From: Stygibacter sp964604155
GTDB lineage: Bacteria; Cloacimonadota; Cloacimonadia; Cloacimonadales; TCS61
Assembly (NCBI GenBank): GCA_964604155.1
Contig: CAZRXY010000004.1
Coordinates: 10,300 to 74,299, forward strand
Length of the DNA stretch: 64,000 nucleotides
Direction: 5' to 3'
In this document: positions 15,791-24,665 of the stretch, piece after piece
Layout of the letters: every line of letters starts with the position of its first letter
How positions within the stretch are numbered: position 1 is the first letter of the stretch
Program-made: the position numbers and the translations under genes
The notes under the pieces: generated by a model
The model's database searches: none
What the model was told of the DNA's origin: nothing
Seen by the model: only the letters and a program-made list of their open reading frames with translations

Positions 15791-16504
15791 CTATTTCCAC
15801 TTTCTTGATTCCAGAACTGTGATAGCAAGTCTCAGGAATATAATTATCAAACCAAGGAAATAAACCAGGTTACGGGTATCAATCACGCCACGGGCAATAT
15901 TAGAAAAATGATAGCCAATGGAGATATATTGAAAGAATCCCGCCAGAGCTGCCGGCACAAAAAATAGAGAGTACTGCATCATATAGAGGACAAAGATAAT
16001 GGCAAAACTGATAATGAATGAGACAATTTGATTATTAGAGAGGCTGGAGGCAAACAGACCGATAGCCGCATAGACAGCTCCCACCAGAAGCAAGCCGAAA
16101 TAACCGCAGAAGATGGCACCATAATCTATATTTGAGCCCAGTACTATAATAGTGATAAAGTGGATAAAAGTGAAGAGCAATCCAATAAAAATAAGCTTAA
16201 GAGCTGCCCAGTATTTACCCATAATTATCTGGGTATCCGTGAGCGGGAAGGTGGAAAGTAATTCAATAGTGCCATTGCTCTTTTCTTTGGCAATTAAGCC
16301 CATGGTGATAACAGGTACAAAGAACATAAATAGCAGTGGGATCATATCAAATATTGATCTCATATCGGCAGTATTAGCCAGAAATAGAGGACTGGCAAAA
16401 AACCAGCCGGAAAACAGAAGGAACACGATGAGAAAAATATATGCAGCCGGAGAGCCAAAAAAGGATGCTGTTTCTTTTTTACATATGAGTTTTGAATAGT
16501 TCAT
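15791..16504 (-). CDS. ABC-2 type permease, GldF-like
   Basis: 237-residue polytopic membrane protein with six hydrophobic segments. It contains the ABC-2 signature stretch (FVPVITMGLIAKEKSNGTIELLSTFPLTDTQIIMGKY), where the conserved 'E+..GT.E.L.s.P' motif follows the third helix. It partners the ATPase whose stop codon abuts its start at 16504, and the GldG-like protein downstream. It probably forms the membrane channel of the exporter. The substrate is unknown. Confidence 0.87.
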   Translation of the reverse strand: MNYSKLICKKETASFFGSPAAYIFLIVFLLFSGWFFASPLFLANTADMRSIFDMIPLLFMFFVPVITMGLIAKEKSNGTIELLSTFPLTDTQIIMGKYWAALKLIFIGLLFTFIHFITIIVLGSNIDYGAIFCGYFGLLLVGAVYAAIGLFASSLSNNQIVSFIISFAIIFVLYMMQYSLFFVPAALAGFFQYISIGYHFSNIARGVIDTRNLVYFLGLIIIFLRLAITVLESRKWK

Positions 16505-17433
16505 TATCTACCCCCTTGCATAGTAAGATTTCTGAATACAGCTTCCAAGCTTACGTCATCACGATGTAATTCATATAAAAGCCAGTTTTTCTTTTTGATA
16601 TAATTAAATATCTCCGGTCTCCTTTCAGCCGTATTATCATATTCCAATAGCACATCGGAGATATCTCCGAGTTGCTTAATTTCAAGGATATTCATATTGC
16701 CAAGGTCTTCCACCATTTTTTCAAGGGCATCAGGCTCAGCAGCCAATTGTAATCTGATTTTAACTCTTTGATTAATGCTTGCCTTTAATTGATCAGACGA
16801 ACCATCAGCGACAATTCTGCCCTCATGAATTATCACTATCCTGTCGCAGACTGCCTGAACCTCCTGCAGGATGTGACTGGAGATAATCAGAGTTTTTTCT
16901 TTCCCCAGTTTTTTGATAAGTTCCCTGATCTCCATAATCTGATTTGGGTCTAATCCGCTGGTGGGCTCATCCAGGATGAGGATATCGGGGTCATGAATAA
17001 TAGCCTGCGCCAAGCCAACGCGTTGCTTATAACCCTTGGAAAGGTCTTGAATGGGCTTATAGACAACCCCGTGAAGCCCGCAAAGATCGATGATCTCCTT
17101 CAGTCTGGCTTTAAAATTTGGTACATTACGAATTTCAGCGACAAACTGGAGGTAATCATAAACCAGCATTTCAGTATAAAGCGGGTTCAATTCGGGCAGA
17201 TACCCGATGCGTTTTCTAATTTCGAGGGAATTGTCTATAACATTGAGATTATCGACATAGATATTCCCTTCAGTGGGTGACAAAAAGCAGGTGATTATTT
17301 TAAGCGTAGTAGATTTTCCAGCTCCATTGGGACCCAGAAAACCAAGGATTTCGCCATCGTGAATATCAAAATTCACATGATCAACTGCTCTTACAGTTCC
17401 ATAATCCTTAACTAGATTTTCCAATCTGATCAT
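16504..17433 (-). CDS. ABC transporter ATP-binding protein, GldA-like
   Basis: 309 residues, one nucleotide-binding domain: Walker A GPNGAGKST, signature LSKGYKQR, Walker B ILILDEPTSGLDP and switch His in ISSHILQEV. The C-terminal 90 residues form the small extra domain common to GldA/CcmA-like ATPases. First gene of the minus-strand cassette (GldA, GldF, GldG, DUF4340 order) and preceded by AAGGAG. It energises the ABC-2 permease next to it. Confidence 0.9.
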   Translation of the reverse strand: MIRLENLVKDYGTVRAVDHVNFDIHDGEILGFLGPNGAGKSTTLKIITCFLSPTEGNIYVDNLNVIDNSLEIRKRIGYLPELNPLYTEMLVYDYLQFVAEIRNVPNFKARLKEIIDLCGLHGVVYKPIQDLSKGYKQRVGLAQAIIHDPDILILDEPTSGLDPNQIMEIRELIKKLGKEKTLIISSHILQEVQAVCDRIVIIHEGRIVADGSSDQLKASINQRVKIRLQLAAEPDALEKMVEDLGNMNILEIKQLGDISDVLLEYDNTAERRPEIFNYIKKKNWLLYELHRDDVSLEAVFRNLTMQGGR

Positions 17434-17476
17434 GAATCTTACTCCTTAAAAAATTCTTATTTATAATACTAATACA

Positions 17477-17505
17477 CTATTACACTATTATATATTTACT
17501 GCCAA
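17477..17505 (-). promoter_or_regulatory. Candidate promoter for the Gld-like cassette
   Basis: On the minus strand: TTGGCA (17500-17505), a 17-base spacer and TAATAG (17477-17482), in a very AT-rich 140-base gap. The short ACACTATT repeats here (17473-17490) make the exact -10 uncertain. Confidence 0.25.
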
Positions 17506-17574
17506 CATCTTTACCCGAATACAAAAGACCGCAATTAAATAAACGAATCAGCCTGAGCAGGTTACACATTTTTT

Positions 17575-18855
17575 TTATGCCGGGTCATTATCAATCAGGG
17601 CAGCGACAGGTTCCAAGCCCCAGACCGAGTTTTCTGCAATAACCTTGAGTATAGTGCCTCCGCCGGTAAAGAAATAATAGGAGGGGTCTTGCAGAGCCAT
17701 TTGATATATATCCGGCAGCAGGATATTGAGCTCTTGCAGAGTGTCTCCGCCGCCGAAAAGTTTTAGTGCAGCGAAATTTCCTGTGATCATGGTATCAAGT
17801 GCAAAAGTGCCTTCTGTGAAATGAGGTGTGAACCCCATAACAGCATTAATAAAAATAGTTTCTGCTTCGGCAAAAACACTTTTTACCTTATCCACCTGGA
17901 AAGATTCTGCAGATATATCAAGGATATAATTGAGTTTTTGGTCTTTTGTAAGGTCTGATAATTTAAGAGTTCTGAACTTCCCGGGGATTTTGCCATCCGG
18001 GATATCGCTTTCCACGAGATATTCGGGCTCTATCACCTTAGCTGGATAATTCATAGCAAGCTGCACAAAGTCTTGTGCAGCCTGTTTATCAGCTTCGGTT
18101 ACGCCCTTTATATCTAATTTATATTTCACGCAGAGATAGGCATTATATATCACACCGCCCAGCATCAGATGGTCTGCCAATTCAAGCAGTGCAGAGAGGG
18201 GTTTAATTTTTGTATCAAATTTTGCACCGCCTACCACAGCGAGAAATGGTCTTTTTGGTTGCAGGACATCATCCAGATGCCTGATCTCTTTTTGCATAAG
18301 CAATCCGGCATAAGCAGGGATAAATTGAGGGGGGACTATCGTGGAAGCGTGAGGCTGCCAGGAGCCAAAGGCATCGTTGACAAAGATGTCGGCAGTTTCG
18401 GCTAATTGTTTACCGAATACTTCCTTTGCCTCATCCTTTGCTTCCTCACCTTTGAACCAGCGGGTGTTTGGGATATAGACGACATCGGGGTTCTGTTTTT
18501 TGAAAATGTTATTTACAACATAATAGCTTATATGTGAGATACCGTCTTCGTCGGTAGCATCAAGATGCAGTTCTACAGCATTAATCCCTTTTTTACAAAG
18601 ATATTCCACAATGGGTTTCACAGAAGTATTTTCCGAGATATCAATCTTTCCTGTCTCCTTGTTTCTGGGGCGCCCAACGTGTGTCATTAACACGATTTTA
18701 CCGCCTTGGGACAGGATATATTCAATAGTATCCAGAGAAGCTTCAATGCGGTAGGGATCAATAATCCTGCCCTTTTTCACTACATTGTGATCCACCCTCA
18801 AAAGCACAATATTTCCCTTTAGATCAGCAGATTGAACCTTGCGAACTGATTTCAT
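17575..18855 (-). CDS. pgk: Divergent phosphoglycerate kinase
   Basis: 426-residue PGK-fold protein that would interconvert 1,3-bisphosphoglycerate and 3-phosphoglycerate. Retained motifs: LRVDHNV near the start (normally RVDFNVP), PYRIEAS arginine, THVGRP, NTRWFKGEEAKD, VGGAKFDTKI lysine, GGGDT and TGGGT. Altered ones: the substrate-binding HRAHAS block reads WQPHAS, so the arginine of the basic patch is missing; the NGPxGxFE nucleotide loop reads NAVMGFTPHF; GGGAS reads GGGTI. It overlaps aroB by 4 bases and is the last gene of the glycan cluster. It may be a working but distant PGK, or a paralogue with a changed substrate. Confidence 0.75.
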   Translation of the reverse strand: MKSVRKVQSADLKGNIVLLRVDHNVVKKGRIIDPYRIEASLDTIEYILSQGGKIVLMTHVGRPRNKETGKIDISENTSVKPIVEYLCKKGINAVELHLDATDEDGISHISYYVVNNIFKKQNPDVVYIPNTRWFKGEEAKDEAKEVFGKQLAETADIFVNDAFGSWQPHASTIVPPQFIPAYAGLLMQKEIRHLDDVLQPKRPFLAVVGGAKFDTKIKPLSALLELADHLMLGGVIYNAYLCVKYKLDIKGVTEADKQAAQDFVQLAMNYPAKVIEPEYLVESDIPDGKIPGKFRTLKLSDLTKDQKLNYILDISAESFQVDKVKSVFAEAETIFINAVMGFTPHFTEGTFALDTMITGNFAALKLFGGGDTLQELNILLPDIYQMALQDPSYYFFTGGGTILKVIAENSVWGLEPVAALIDNDPA

Positions 18856-19904
18856 GTTTCCTCCTTATAACTTACTACTTTTAATAAAATATCTCTAATC
18901 AATAACCAATCAACATTTTTTTTTATAATAAAATCATTATCGCCTGAAAATAAGATCAGGTTGGCATATTTACCCGATTTTTTATCGTGACGCAATAAAT
19001 CCTCACCTTTAATTTTTATCATATCGATGGTAGCAGGATCAATCACCAGATAATCATCAGGTAGAAATTTATGGAGCAGGTAAATAATATACTCTTTTCT
19101 TTCTTCAGAAATCAGATTTAAAAGAAAGCTGAGTTCGGCAGCTTTGAAAATACCAATAGCGACAGCTCTGCCATGTTCAATATCAAATTTTGAGGCAGAT
19201 TCAATGATATGAGCAAAAGTGTGACCCAGATTCAATAATCTCCTGTTTCCTGTATCTTTTAGATCAGCAGAACAGATCATCATTTTGTAATGCAGGGCAC
19301 TGAGAATGAATTCTTCAATACTATCCTGCCAGGTCTTTTTATTTTTATTATTAAGTTTACCAAGGATACTGCCATTTTGCAGGAGAGCTATTTTGATCAA
19401 TTCTGCCAGCCCGGCAAAGAAGTGTTTTTGGGGCAGGGATTTCAAGAATTCTATGATGATGAGCACCTTTTCTGCGGGATAAAAGGAGCCCAGCAGATTC
19501 TTTGCACCATAATAATTTATGCCTGTTTTGCCGGCGATGGCAGCATCGATCATACCAATAAGAGTAGTGGGTATAAGATACAAATGGCAGCCTCTCATAT
19601 AGTTGCAGGCAACCCAACCCGCCAGGTCTGTAGTGATGCCTCCCCCAGCGGCTATGATGTATGAGTGGCGATTTGCCCTGTTTCTGACGAGCCAGTTTAT
19701 TATGGATGATGCTTGTGCCAGTGATTTATTTTCTTCAGTGGCATCAAAGAGAAATATCTTATCAGTTTGTGAGGTAAATCCAGGATAAAGATGAAGTAAT
19801 TTTTTATCGATTATTAGAAAAGTATCTTTGGTAAATATCTCATCCAGCTTTTCAAAATTAGTGATTACTACCTCAGTAGAAAATCCGCCCAGATCATACT
19901 TCAT
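18852..19904 (-). CDS. aroB: AroB: 3-dehydroquinate synthase
   Basis: NAD- and metal-dependent second step of the shikimate pathway. 350 residues. Signature stretches: AAGGGITTDLAGWVACNYMRGC, IPTTLIGMIDAAIAGKTGIN, KNLLGSFYPAEKV, metal ligands in NLGHTFAHIIE and EHGRAVAIG, and DKK near the C terminus. Dehydroquinate-synthase-fold enzymes also make sedoheptulose-derived cyclitols, but the motif set is that of plain AroB. It overlaps the flippase gene by 11 bases and pgk by 4 bases, so it is translated with the glycan cluster; no other shikimate gene is near. Confidence 0.85.
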   Translation of the reverse strand: MKYDLGGFSTEVVITNFEKLDEIFTKDTFLIIDKKLLHLYPGFTSQTDKIFLFDATEENKSLAQASSIINWLVRNRANRHSYIIAAGGGITTDLAGWVACNYMRGCHLYLIPTTLIGMIDAAIAGKTGINYYGAKNLLGSFYPAEKVLIIIEFLKSLPQKHFFAGLAELIKIALLQNGSILGKLNNKNKKTWQDSIEEFILSALHYKMMICSADLKDTGNRRLLNLGHTFAHIIESASKFDIEHGRAVAIGIFKAAELSFLLNLISEERKEYIIYLLHKFLPDDYLVIDPATIDMIKIKGEDLLRHDKKSGKYANLILFSGDNDFIIKKNVDWLLIRDILLKVVSYKEET

Positions 19905-21375
19905 CTTTTCGTCTCACCTTGGAAATAATATAGTGGAGATAGCCTTTTTGCGAAAGATATAAATAAGTGAGTGAGAATATCACCAGCAGGACAGATATCT
20001 TTGTAATGAATAAGCTGATGCTGAGATTTACGGCTATAAGATTAATAAATGATGCTATTAGCATCACGAAGAGGCTGATAAAAATCCACATGGCGTTATA
20101 CCCTACTTTAAAAGCCTTTTCCACAGTGATATAATTAACGAGCACAATAAAAAGATAGGCTATAATCGAGGCGAAGCCAGCACCCAGCATACCAAAGCCA
20201 GGAATCCAGAGCCAGTTAAGAAAAATATTTATAAGGGCAGCGAGCACAGATGCCAGCGCGATGGATTCTGAGCGTTTCAGGATATAAAAGCCCAGTACGA
20301 GGATATTTGATAATCCTCTCAAGAACATAGAAATAACTCCAAAAAAAACCAGCGAAGCACCTTCCTGATAGCTGGAGTCTAAGACAAGAAATATTTCGCG
20401 AGAAAAAATAATGATGCAAACTGCTATTAAGCAGGCGGACAGGCTATAGAAATTAAAAAGTTTTTTGAGCTGTCTTTTGGCATAATCAAGATCCTTGATT
20501 TGCATAATATAGGGGAAAAAGAGGAGATCAAATACTACAGTGAACAGTGTGATGATCATACCCATTTTATAAGCAATGGCATAGATACCGGCATCGTAGA
20601 GAGTTCTGGGTGATAACAGGTTAAGCATGTATCTATCGGCACTTTGGAGAGAAATCACTGCGAAAGTGGCAGGAACCATAAAAATACCAAATCTAATAAT
20701 ATCGCGGAATAGTTCTACCGAAAACTTCTGATATATTTTGTTACCATCAGATAATTCCCGCCAGATTATTCTGAAAAAGAATAAGGAGTGCAGATAAGAA
20801 GCAATACTTGAAACAGCCAGAATAATGAAAAATTTAAAAATATCGAGGCTGCCCAAAAGACTAAAAATCAGCACCAGAAGAAGGGTTACAATATTTTTAG
20901 TAAGATTCAAGATGGAATATTCTCTGGATTGCTGCCTGATATTTAAAAGAACCAGCACAAGACCGGAGAAAACATCAAAAATGATAATTACCAGAGTGAG
21001 GCAGATCAATATACTGAAATCATTGGGACTATTGATCATCAATTGAGCAAAAGACTTTCTGAATATGAAGATTATGGCAGAGAGAATGGTAGCATTAATT
21101 GTAACGGTGTGCCAGGTGGTGGAGATCAGGGACAATCTGGCAGCATTATCTGGCTGTTTATAGTAAAGAGTGAGCAGAGATTGATGTAATCCAAGCTGGA
21201 AGCAATGTGAAGCTATGGCAGCAAAAAGTAGCATAATAGAATAAACAGCAAATTCTTCTGGTTTGAGTGACCTGCTGATAACAGGTAAGAGCAAAAATAT
21301 CAGTAATTTATTAAATACTGCGCCCCAGGAATAATTCATCAATCTATTAAAGACAGGAATATCAAACAATTTCAT
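19894..21375 (-). CDS. Wzx-type polysaccharide flippase
   Basis: About 493 residues with 12-14 membrane helices of the MATE-like polysaccharide-transporter family. It carries the typical N-terminal MNYSWGAVFNKLLIFLLLPVISRSLKPEEFAVYS. It would flip lipid-linked oligosaccharide units made by the neighbouring transferases. I take ATG 21375 as the start, since the longer frame begins at TTG 21414 and would overlap the radical SAM gene by 31 bases. No Wzy polymerase is evident in the cluster. Confidence 0.82.
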   Translation of the reverse strand: MKLFDIPVFNRLMNYSWGAVFNKLLIFLLLPVISRSLKPEEFAVYSIMLLFAAIASHCFQLGLHQSLLTLYYKQPDNAARLSLISTTWHTVTINATILSAIIFIFRKSFAQLMINSPNDFSILICLTLVIIIFDVFSGLVLVLLNIRQQSREYSILNLTKNIVTLLLVLIFSLLGSLDIFKFFIILAVSSIASYLHSLFFFRIIWRELSDGNKIYQKFSVELFRDIIRFGIFMVPATFAVISLQSADRYMLNLLSPRTLYDAGIYAIAYKMGMIITLFTVVFDLLFFPYIMQIKDLDYAKRQLKKLFNFYSLSACLIAVCIIIFSREIFLVLDSSYQEGASLVFFGVISMFLRGLSNILVLGFYILKRSESIALASVLAALINIFLNWLWIPGFGMLGAGFASIIAYLFIVLVNYITVEKAFKVGYNAMWIFISLFVMLIASFINLIAVNLSISLFITKISVLLVIFSLTYLYLSQKGYLHYIISKVRRKDEV

Positions 21376-21383
21376 GATCTTTT

Positions 21384-22253
21384 TTACCAAGGTATAAATC
21401 CGGGGTCGTCGCAATTTTTACAGATTTCCATAGCCCCTTGTCGTGATACCTTAAGTATTTCGCGGCAATTGACGAATTTTGGGTCAAACCAGATGGACAT
21501 CAATTTCTTTTGCAGGAGACTGCCGAAACAATATTTAGCATAATAATCCATGCAGCATAGCAGGACTTTTCCTTCCCAATTGATCACTAATTGTGAAAGA
21601 GGTCTCAGGCAGGGCGAAAATAACACTTTATTTTTTTTGAATATCTCTCCGCCACGGTCTGTTCTCCACATATCGCAATTACGGACGATTTTTATAAATG
21701 CGGGATATTTTTTTTGCAGCTTTTGTAAATCCGGCTTATCGTAATCATCGTAATTTGTCACGAAGAAGTAATTAGTGCCAGCCTCAATTAATTTAAGGAA
21801 TCTCTCCTCATTAAGTAAATCACCATTACTATTGATCTGTATCCAGGAAAGCGGTAATTTTTTCCGGGCATAAGCAAGTAATTCTTCCAGCCTGTTATCC
21901 AGCAGGGGTTCATTATAGAAGTGAGGACTAATTCTACCACAGAAATTGAAGATAGATAATTGATCAATAATACTTTTCCAGGTACACACAGGCATCCTTC
22001 CCTGCTCCCTCTGTTTGAATACTGGATTGTTAAAGCAGAATTCACAGGTTCTATTGCATGCGGATACAGTTTCTATATTTGTAGATACCATGCCATAAAT
22101 CCTGAATTGCCTTTTGAGCTTAATTTTTCTGAGCACTTCCAGTTTAAAAACATTGGTCCAGTATGCAATTGAGTTTATTTTCAGGTTTCTTTGGCTAAGA
22201 TCATGCTTTATTATCCTGATAAATATGAGTTTTAATCTTAAATTTATCTTCAT
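21384..22253 (-). CDS. Radical SAM/SPASM protein in the glycan cluster
   Basis: 289 residues. The radical SAM cluster motif CNRTCEFC puts the Fe-S cysteines at 66, 70 and 73. The TIM-barrel strands follow (FYNEPLLDN, INSNGDLL, FVTNYDDY), and a SPASM-like C-terminal cysteine set (FSPCLRPL, VLLCCMDYY, ICKNCDDPGF) would hold extra clusters. Substrate unknown; SPASM enzymes modify peptides or other groups, and members in polysaccharide loci are frequently seen without an assigned reaction. It overlaps the next gene by 4 bases (ATGA). Confidence 0.82.
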   Translation of the reverse strand: MKINLRLKLIFIRIIKHDLSQRNLKINSIAYWTNVFKLEVLRKIKLKRQFRIYGMVSTNIETVSACNRTCEFCFNNPVFKQREQGRMPVCTWKSIIDQLSIFNFCGRISPHFYNEPLLDNRLEELLAYARKKLPLSWIQINSNGDLLNEERFLKLIEAGTNYFFVTNYDDYDKPDLQKLQKKYPAFIKIVRNCDMWRTDRGGEIFKKNKVLFSPCLRPLSQLVINWEGKVLLCCMDYYAKYCFGSLLQKKLMSIWFDPKFVNCREILKVSRQGAMEICKNCDDPGFIPW

Positions 22254-23281
22254 AGTAATCTTCTTATTAAGTTCTTAGTATTTTCCGCGATAATTTCCCA
22301 GATATAATTATTCATGATTCTATTTTTAAGAATCTCCTGTCGGGGAGAATTCAGAGATTCCTCAATTTTGTCTGCAATAGAATTGATATCAGAAGGATTG
22401 GGATAAAAGGCATGGTCTGCAAAATATTCGCGAGTTCCGCCTTTTGGTGTTATCACAATATTTGCTCCGGCAAGACCGGCTTCCAAAGCAGCTCTGCCAG
22501 GTGTTTCGTAGCGAGTGGGCAGGATAAATGTATGACAAGCAGCATAAGCAGATTCCAGCAGCGGATCATTGTGATCAAACCAGCCCAGATACTTGATATT
22601 GGGGCTCTTTTCAATTTCCCTGCGACATCTATCGCCTTCTGCATTATGAATTATATCGGCAATAATCACGCAGGGCACATCAACCTTCTGCATTGCCTTC
22701 ACTATATTTAAACCGTTTTTGCGTACCGGACCCAAATGACCTGTATAGAGCACAAAATCTTTTAAACCAAAAGTTTTATAAAAAAGATATGGAGTAGCTT
22801 GGGCAAATCTGGATTCCACGCCGTTATGAATCACACTAAAATTACTATTTTTTAGATTAAAAGCAGCCTGGAGCAATTTCTTTTCTGCTTCAGTATTAGG
22901 CAGGATATGCTGCGAATTTTTACAGATAAACTCCGTGATATCATAATCTGAGATAGAACGGGGGAAGATTTTTCTCAGGGGTTGTTCCAAAAATCTGTAG
23001 GATTTTATGACAGACGGCGAATGATTGCTGTAAAAAATGGGATTAACGATATAATTTATCTTTTTTTTAAGCAAGTTTGCAGCAAGCGAATAGGTGGAAA
23101 TATTGGCTGTAAATATATAAAAAAGATCATCCTCGCTGTATTGCACTTTATCATCCCACATATCAAAGCGGATCACGTCTAATCCATATTCCCGGAGAAA
23201 TTTATAGATCATTGCTGTTTTATAAGCAGGTCCGCCGGGATTAATGTGTAGTGAAGGATAACTATAGATATACAGTGACAT
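22250..23281 (-). CDS. Glycosyltransferase (GT4-like)
   Basis: 343 residues, GT-B fold. The C-terminal nucleotide-sugar half has VLYTGHLGPVRKNGLNIV and the E-x7-E motif within ALEAGLAGANIVITPKGGTREYF. The N-terminal acceptor half starts at ATG 23281 with SYPSLHINPGGPAYKTA, the glycine-rich loop. Cytoplasmic, likely adding one sugar to the lipid-linked unit. The gene sits 1 base from the deacetylase gene upstream. Confidence 0.82.
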   Translation of the reverse strand: MSLYIYSYPSLHINPGGPAYKTAMIYKFLREYGLDVIRFDMWDDKVQYSEDDLFYIFTANISTYSLAANLLKKKINYIVNPIFYSNHSPSVIKSYRFLEQPLRKIFPRSISDYDITEFICKNSQHILPNTEAEKKLLQAAFNLKNSNFSVIHNGVESRFAQATPYLFYKTFGLKDFVLYTGHLGPVRKNGLNIVKAMQKVDVPCVIIADIIHNAEGDRCRREIEKSPNIKYLGWFDHNDPLLESAYAACHTFILPTRYETPGRAALEAGLAGANIVITPKGGTREYFADHAFYPNPSDINSIADKIEESLNSPRQEILKNRIMNNYIWEIIAENTKNLIRRLL

Positions 23282-23282
23282 A

Positions 23283-24665
23283 TCAAACCTTCAATAATCT
23301 CTTGGGGTAGCCCAGTTTCTTAAAATGATATTTACCACGATAAGCTTCCAGTTCATGCAAATACCAATGCCAGTCTTTATGGTAAATCCGCTGGTAATCT
23401 TCAGGAAAATTGCGATTCAGGGGGAAGAGCGGTTTAATGCTCATCAATTCATCACTGCCGGCATTTTGCAGTGCTTCATATCTTCTAAGCCACCAATCAG
23501 CATAACTAAGCATAGTGATATTTTGATAATTCTCATCAACAATGTATTCAAAAATAACCTCCAGAAGATAATTTAAGTCATGAGAAGGGTGGTGATAGAT
23601 GATAGCCGGTCTGTTTTGCCTGCGGCATGCCTCTATCTCCTTCAGGTAATAATCAAGCATTTGTGGCATCGTGAAGTGAGAACGTAATAGTCTGCCAGGG
23701 CTAACTGGATGGATGGGTATTTGCACAATATTTTTACCTTCCTTATTTATGATGTAGGGCAAAGCGTCATAGGCAAAGGCAAATTCTGAAGAGTAAATAA
23801 ATTCAAACTCAAGCAGAACATTTTCCAGTTCTGAATTCCAGTCACCAAACGGAGCAGCAAAACCTGATGGATAAATATTATGTTTCATTAATATATCCAT
23901 TCCGCTTTTTATATTAGCTCTGTTTGAGGCGGCATCTTTATATAGATAATGTCGGTCACAATGCAGGGCAATTTCCTGATTTCTGAATGAGCCGTAATAA
24001 TCAAGTATTTCTTTGGAATGCACATCAACAAACCAGGTGGCAGAGATATTATAATGCTCGCACAGGATAAAAAGTGCCTTAATCCGGTTAAAATCAGCAA
24101 AATCAGTATCTATTCTGAAAATGAAAAGCGGCATATCGTCGGGCAGGGGGGAATATGCCTGCAATACTTGATCTTTATCGATAAAACAATCTGCCAGGAA
24201 ATTATTGAAATAGCGAAAAATCTCGAAGTGATTGACGGATTGTACGCGTTCATCGGGTAGTTCGACATTTTCATGATAAAATTTCCTGCGTCTTGTTTTA
24301 TCAGCTTTCGGTAACTTGAAATCAAGATTAAAAAAAGCTTCCCCCTTTCTGAGAGGTTTGGAGAATTCATATACCTCGGCTTTAGTATCAAATCTGTATT
24401 CCATACCCCTGTTGATAAATTTTTCATTTCTTCTTATAGTTCTCACAAGTCTTCCCCACACCGGAGTATATATCAAGAAAGTATCTTCATTAATCTTACT
24501 TTTTAAAAGTTCAAGCTCTGATATCGTCAACAACCTGTTGAGAATCAACATATCAGCAGACTTGAGCGAACAACCAGATTCGTTGTAAATAAAAAAAGGT
24601 ATCCCTGCCTGTAAAAGATTTCTTTGCCAGAAATCTGATTTACCAAGCAGTATTACTGAATTCAT
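23283..24665 (-). CDS. NodB-type polysaccharide deacetylase-like protein
   Basis: 460 residues with a C-terminal NodB-homology domain (about 175-400). FRIDTDF supplies the catalytic and metal aspartates (D186, D188). EIALHCDRHYLY supplies histidines H235 and H239, and AAPFGDW is the arginine-loop-like motif 3, with Phe-Gly in place of the usual Tyr-Gly. The N-terminal 150 residues are of unknown fold. It may remove acetyl groups from a sugar of the cell-surface glycan. The first histidine of the usual metal pair is Gln230 here, so metal binding by H239 instead is an inference. Confidence 0.72.
   Translation of the reverse strand: MNSVILLGKSDFWQRNLLQAGIPFFIYNESGCSLKSADMLILNRLLTISELELLKSKINEDTFLIYTPVWGRLVRTIRRNEKFINRGMEYRFDTKAEVYEFSKPLRKGEAFFNLDFKLPKADKTRRRKFYHENVELPDERVQSVNHFEIFRYFNNFLADCFIDKDQVLQAYSPLPDDMPLFIFRIDTDFADFNRIKALFILCEHYNISATWFVDVHSKEILDYYGSFRNQEIALHCDRHYLYKDAASNRANIKSGMDILMKHNIYPSGFAAPFGDWNSELENVLLEFEFIYSSEFAFAYDALPYIINKEGKNIVQIPIHPVSPGRLLRSHFTMPQMLDYYLKEIEACRRQNRPAIIYHHPSHDLNYLLEVIFEYIVDENYQNITMLSYADWWLRRYEALQNAGSDELMSIKPLFPLNRNFPEDYQRIYHKDWHWYLHELEAYRGKYHFKKLGYPKRLLKV

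Noticed and set aside
17461..17520. ACACTATT repeats as a small tandem array or CRISPR-like element
   Set aside because: Only two or three units, AT-rich, no regular spacing.
18852..19904. aroB as a cyclitol or 2-deoxy-scyllo-inosose synthase of the glycan
   Set aside because: The motif set fits ordinary dehydroquinate synthase, and no aminocyclitol genes are present.
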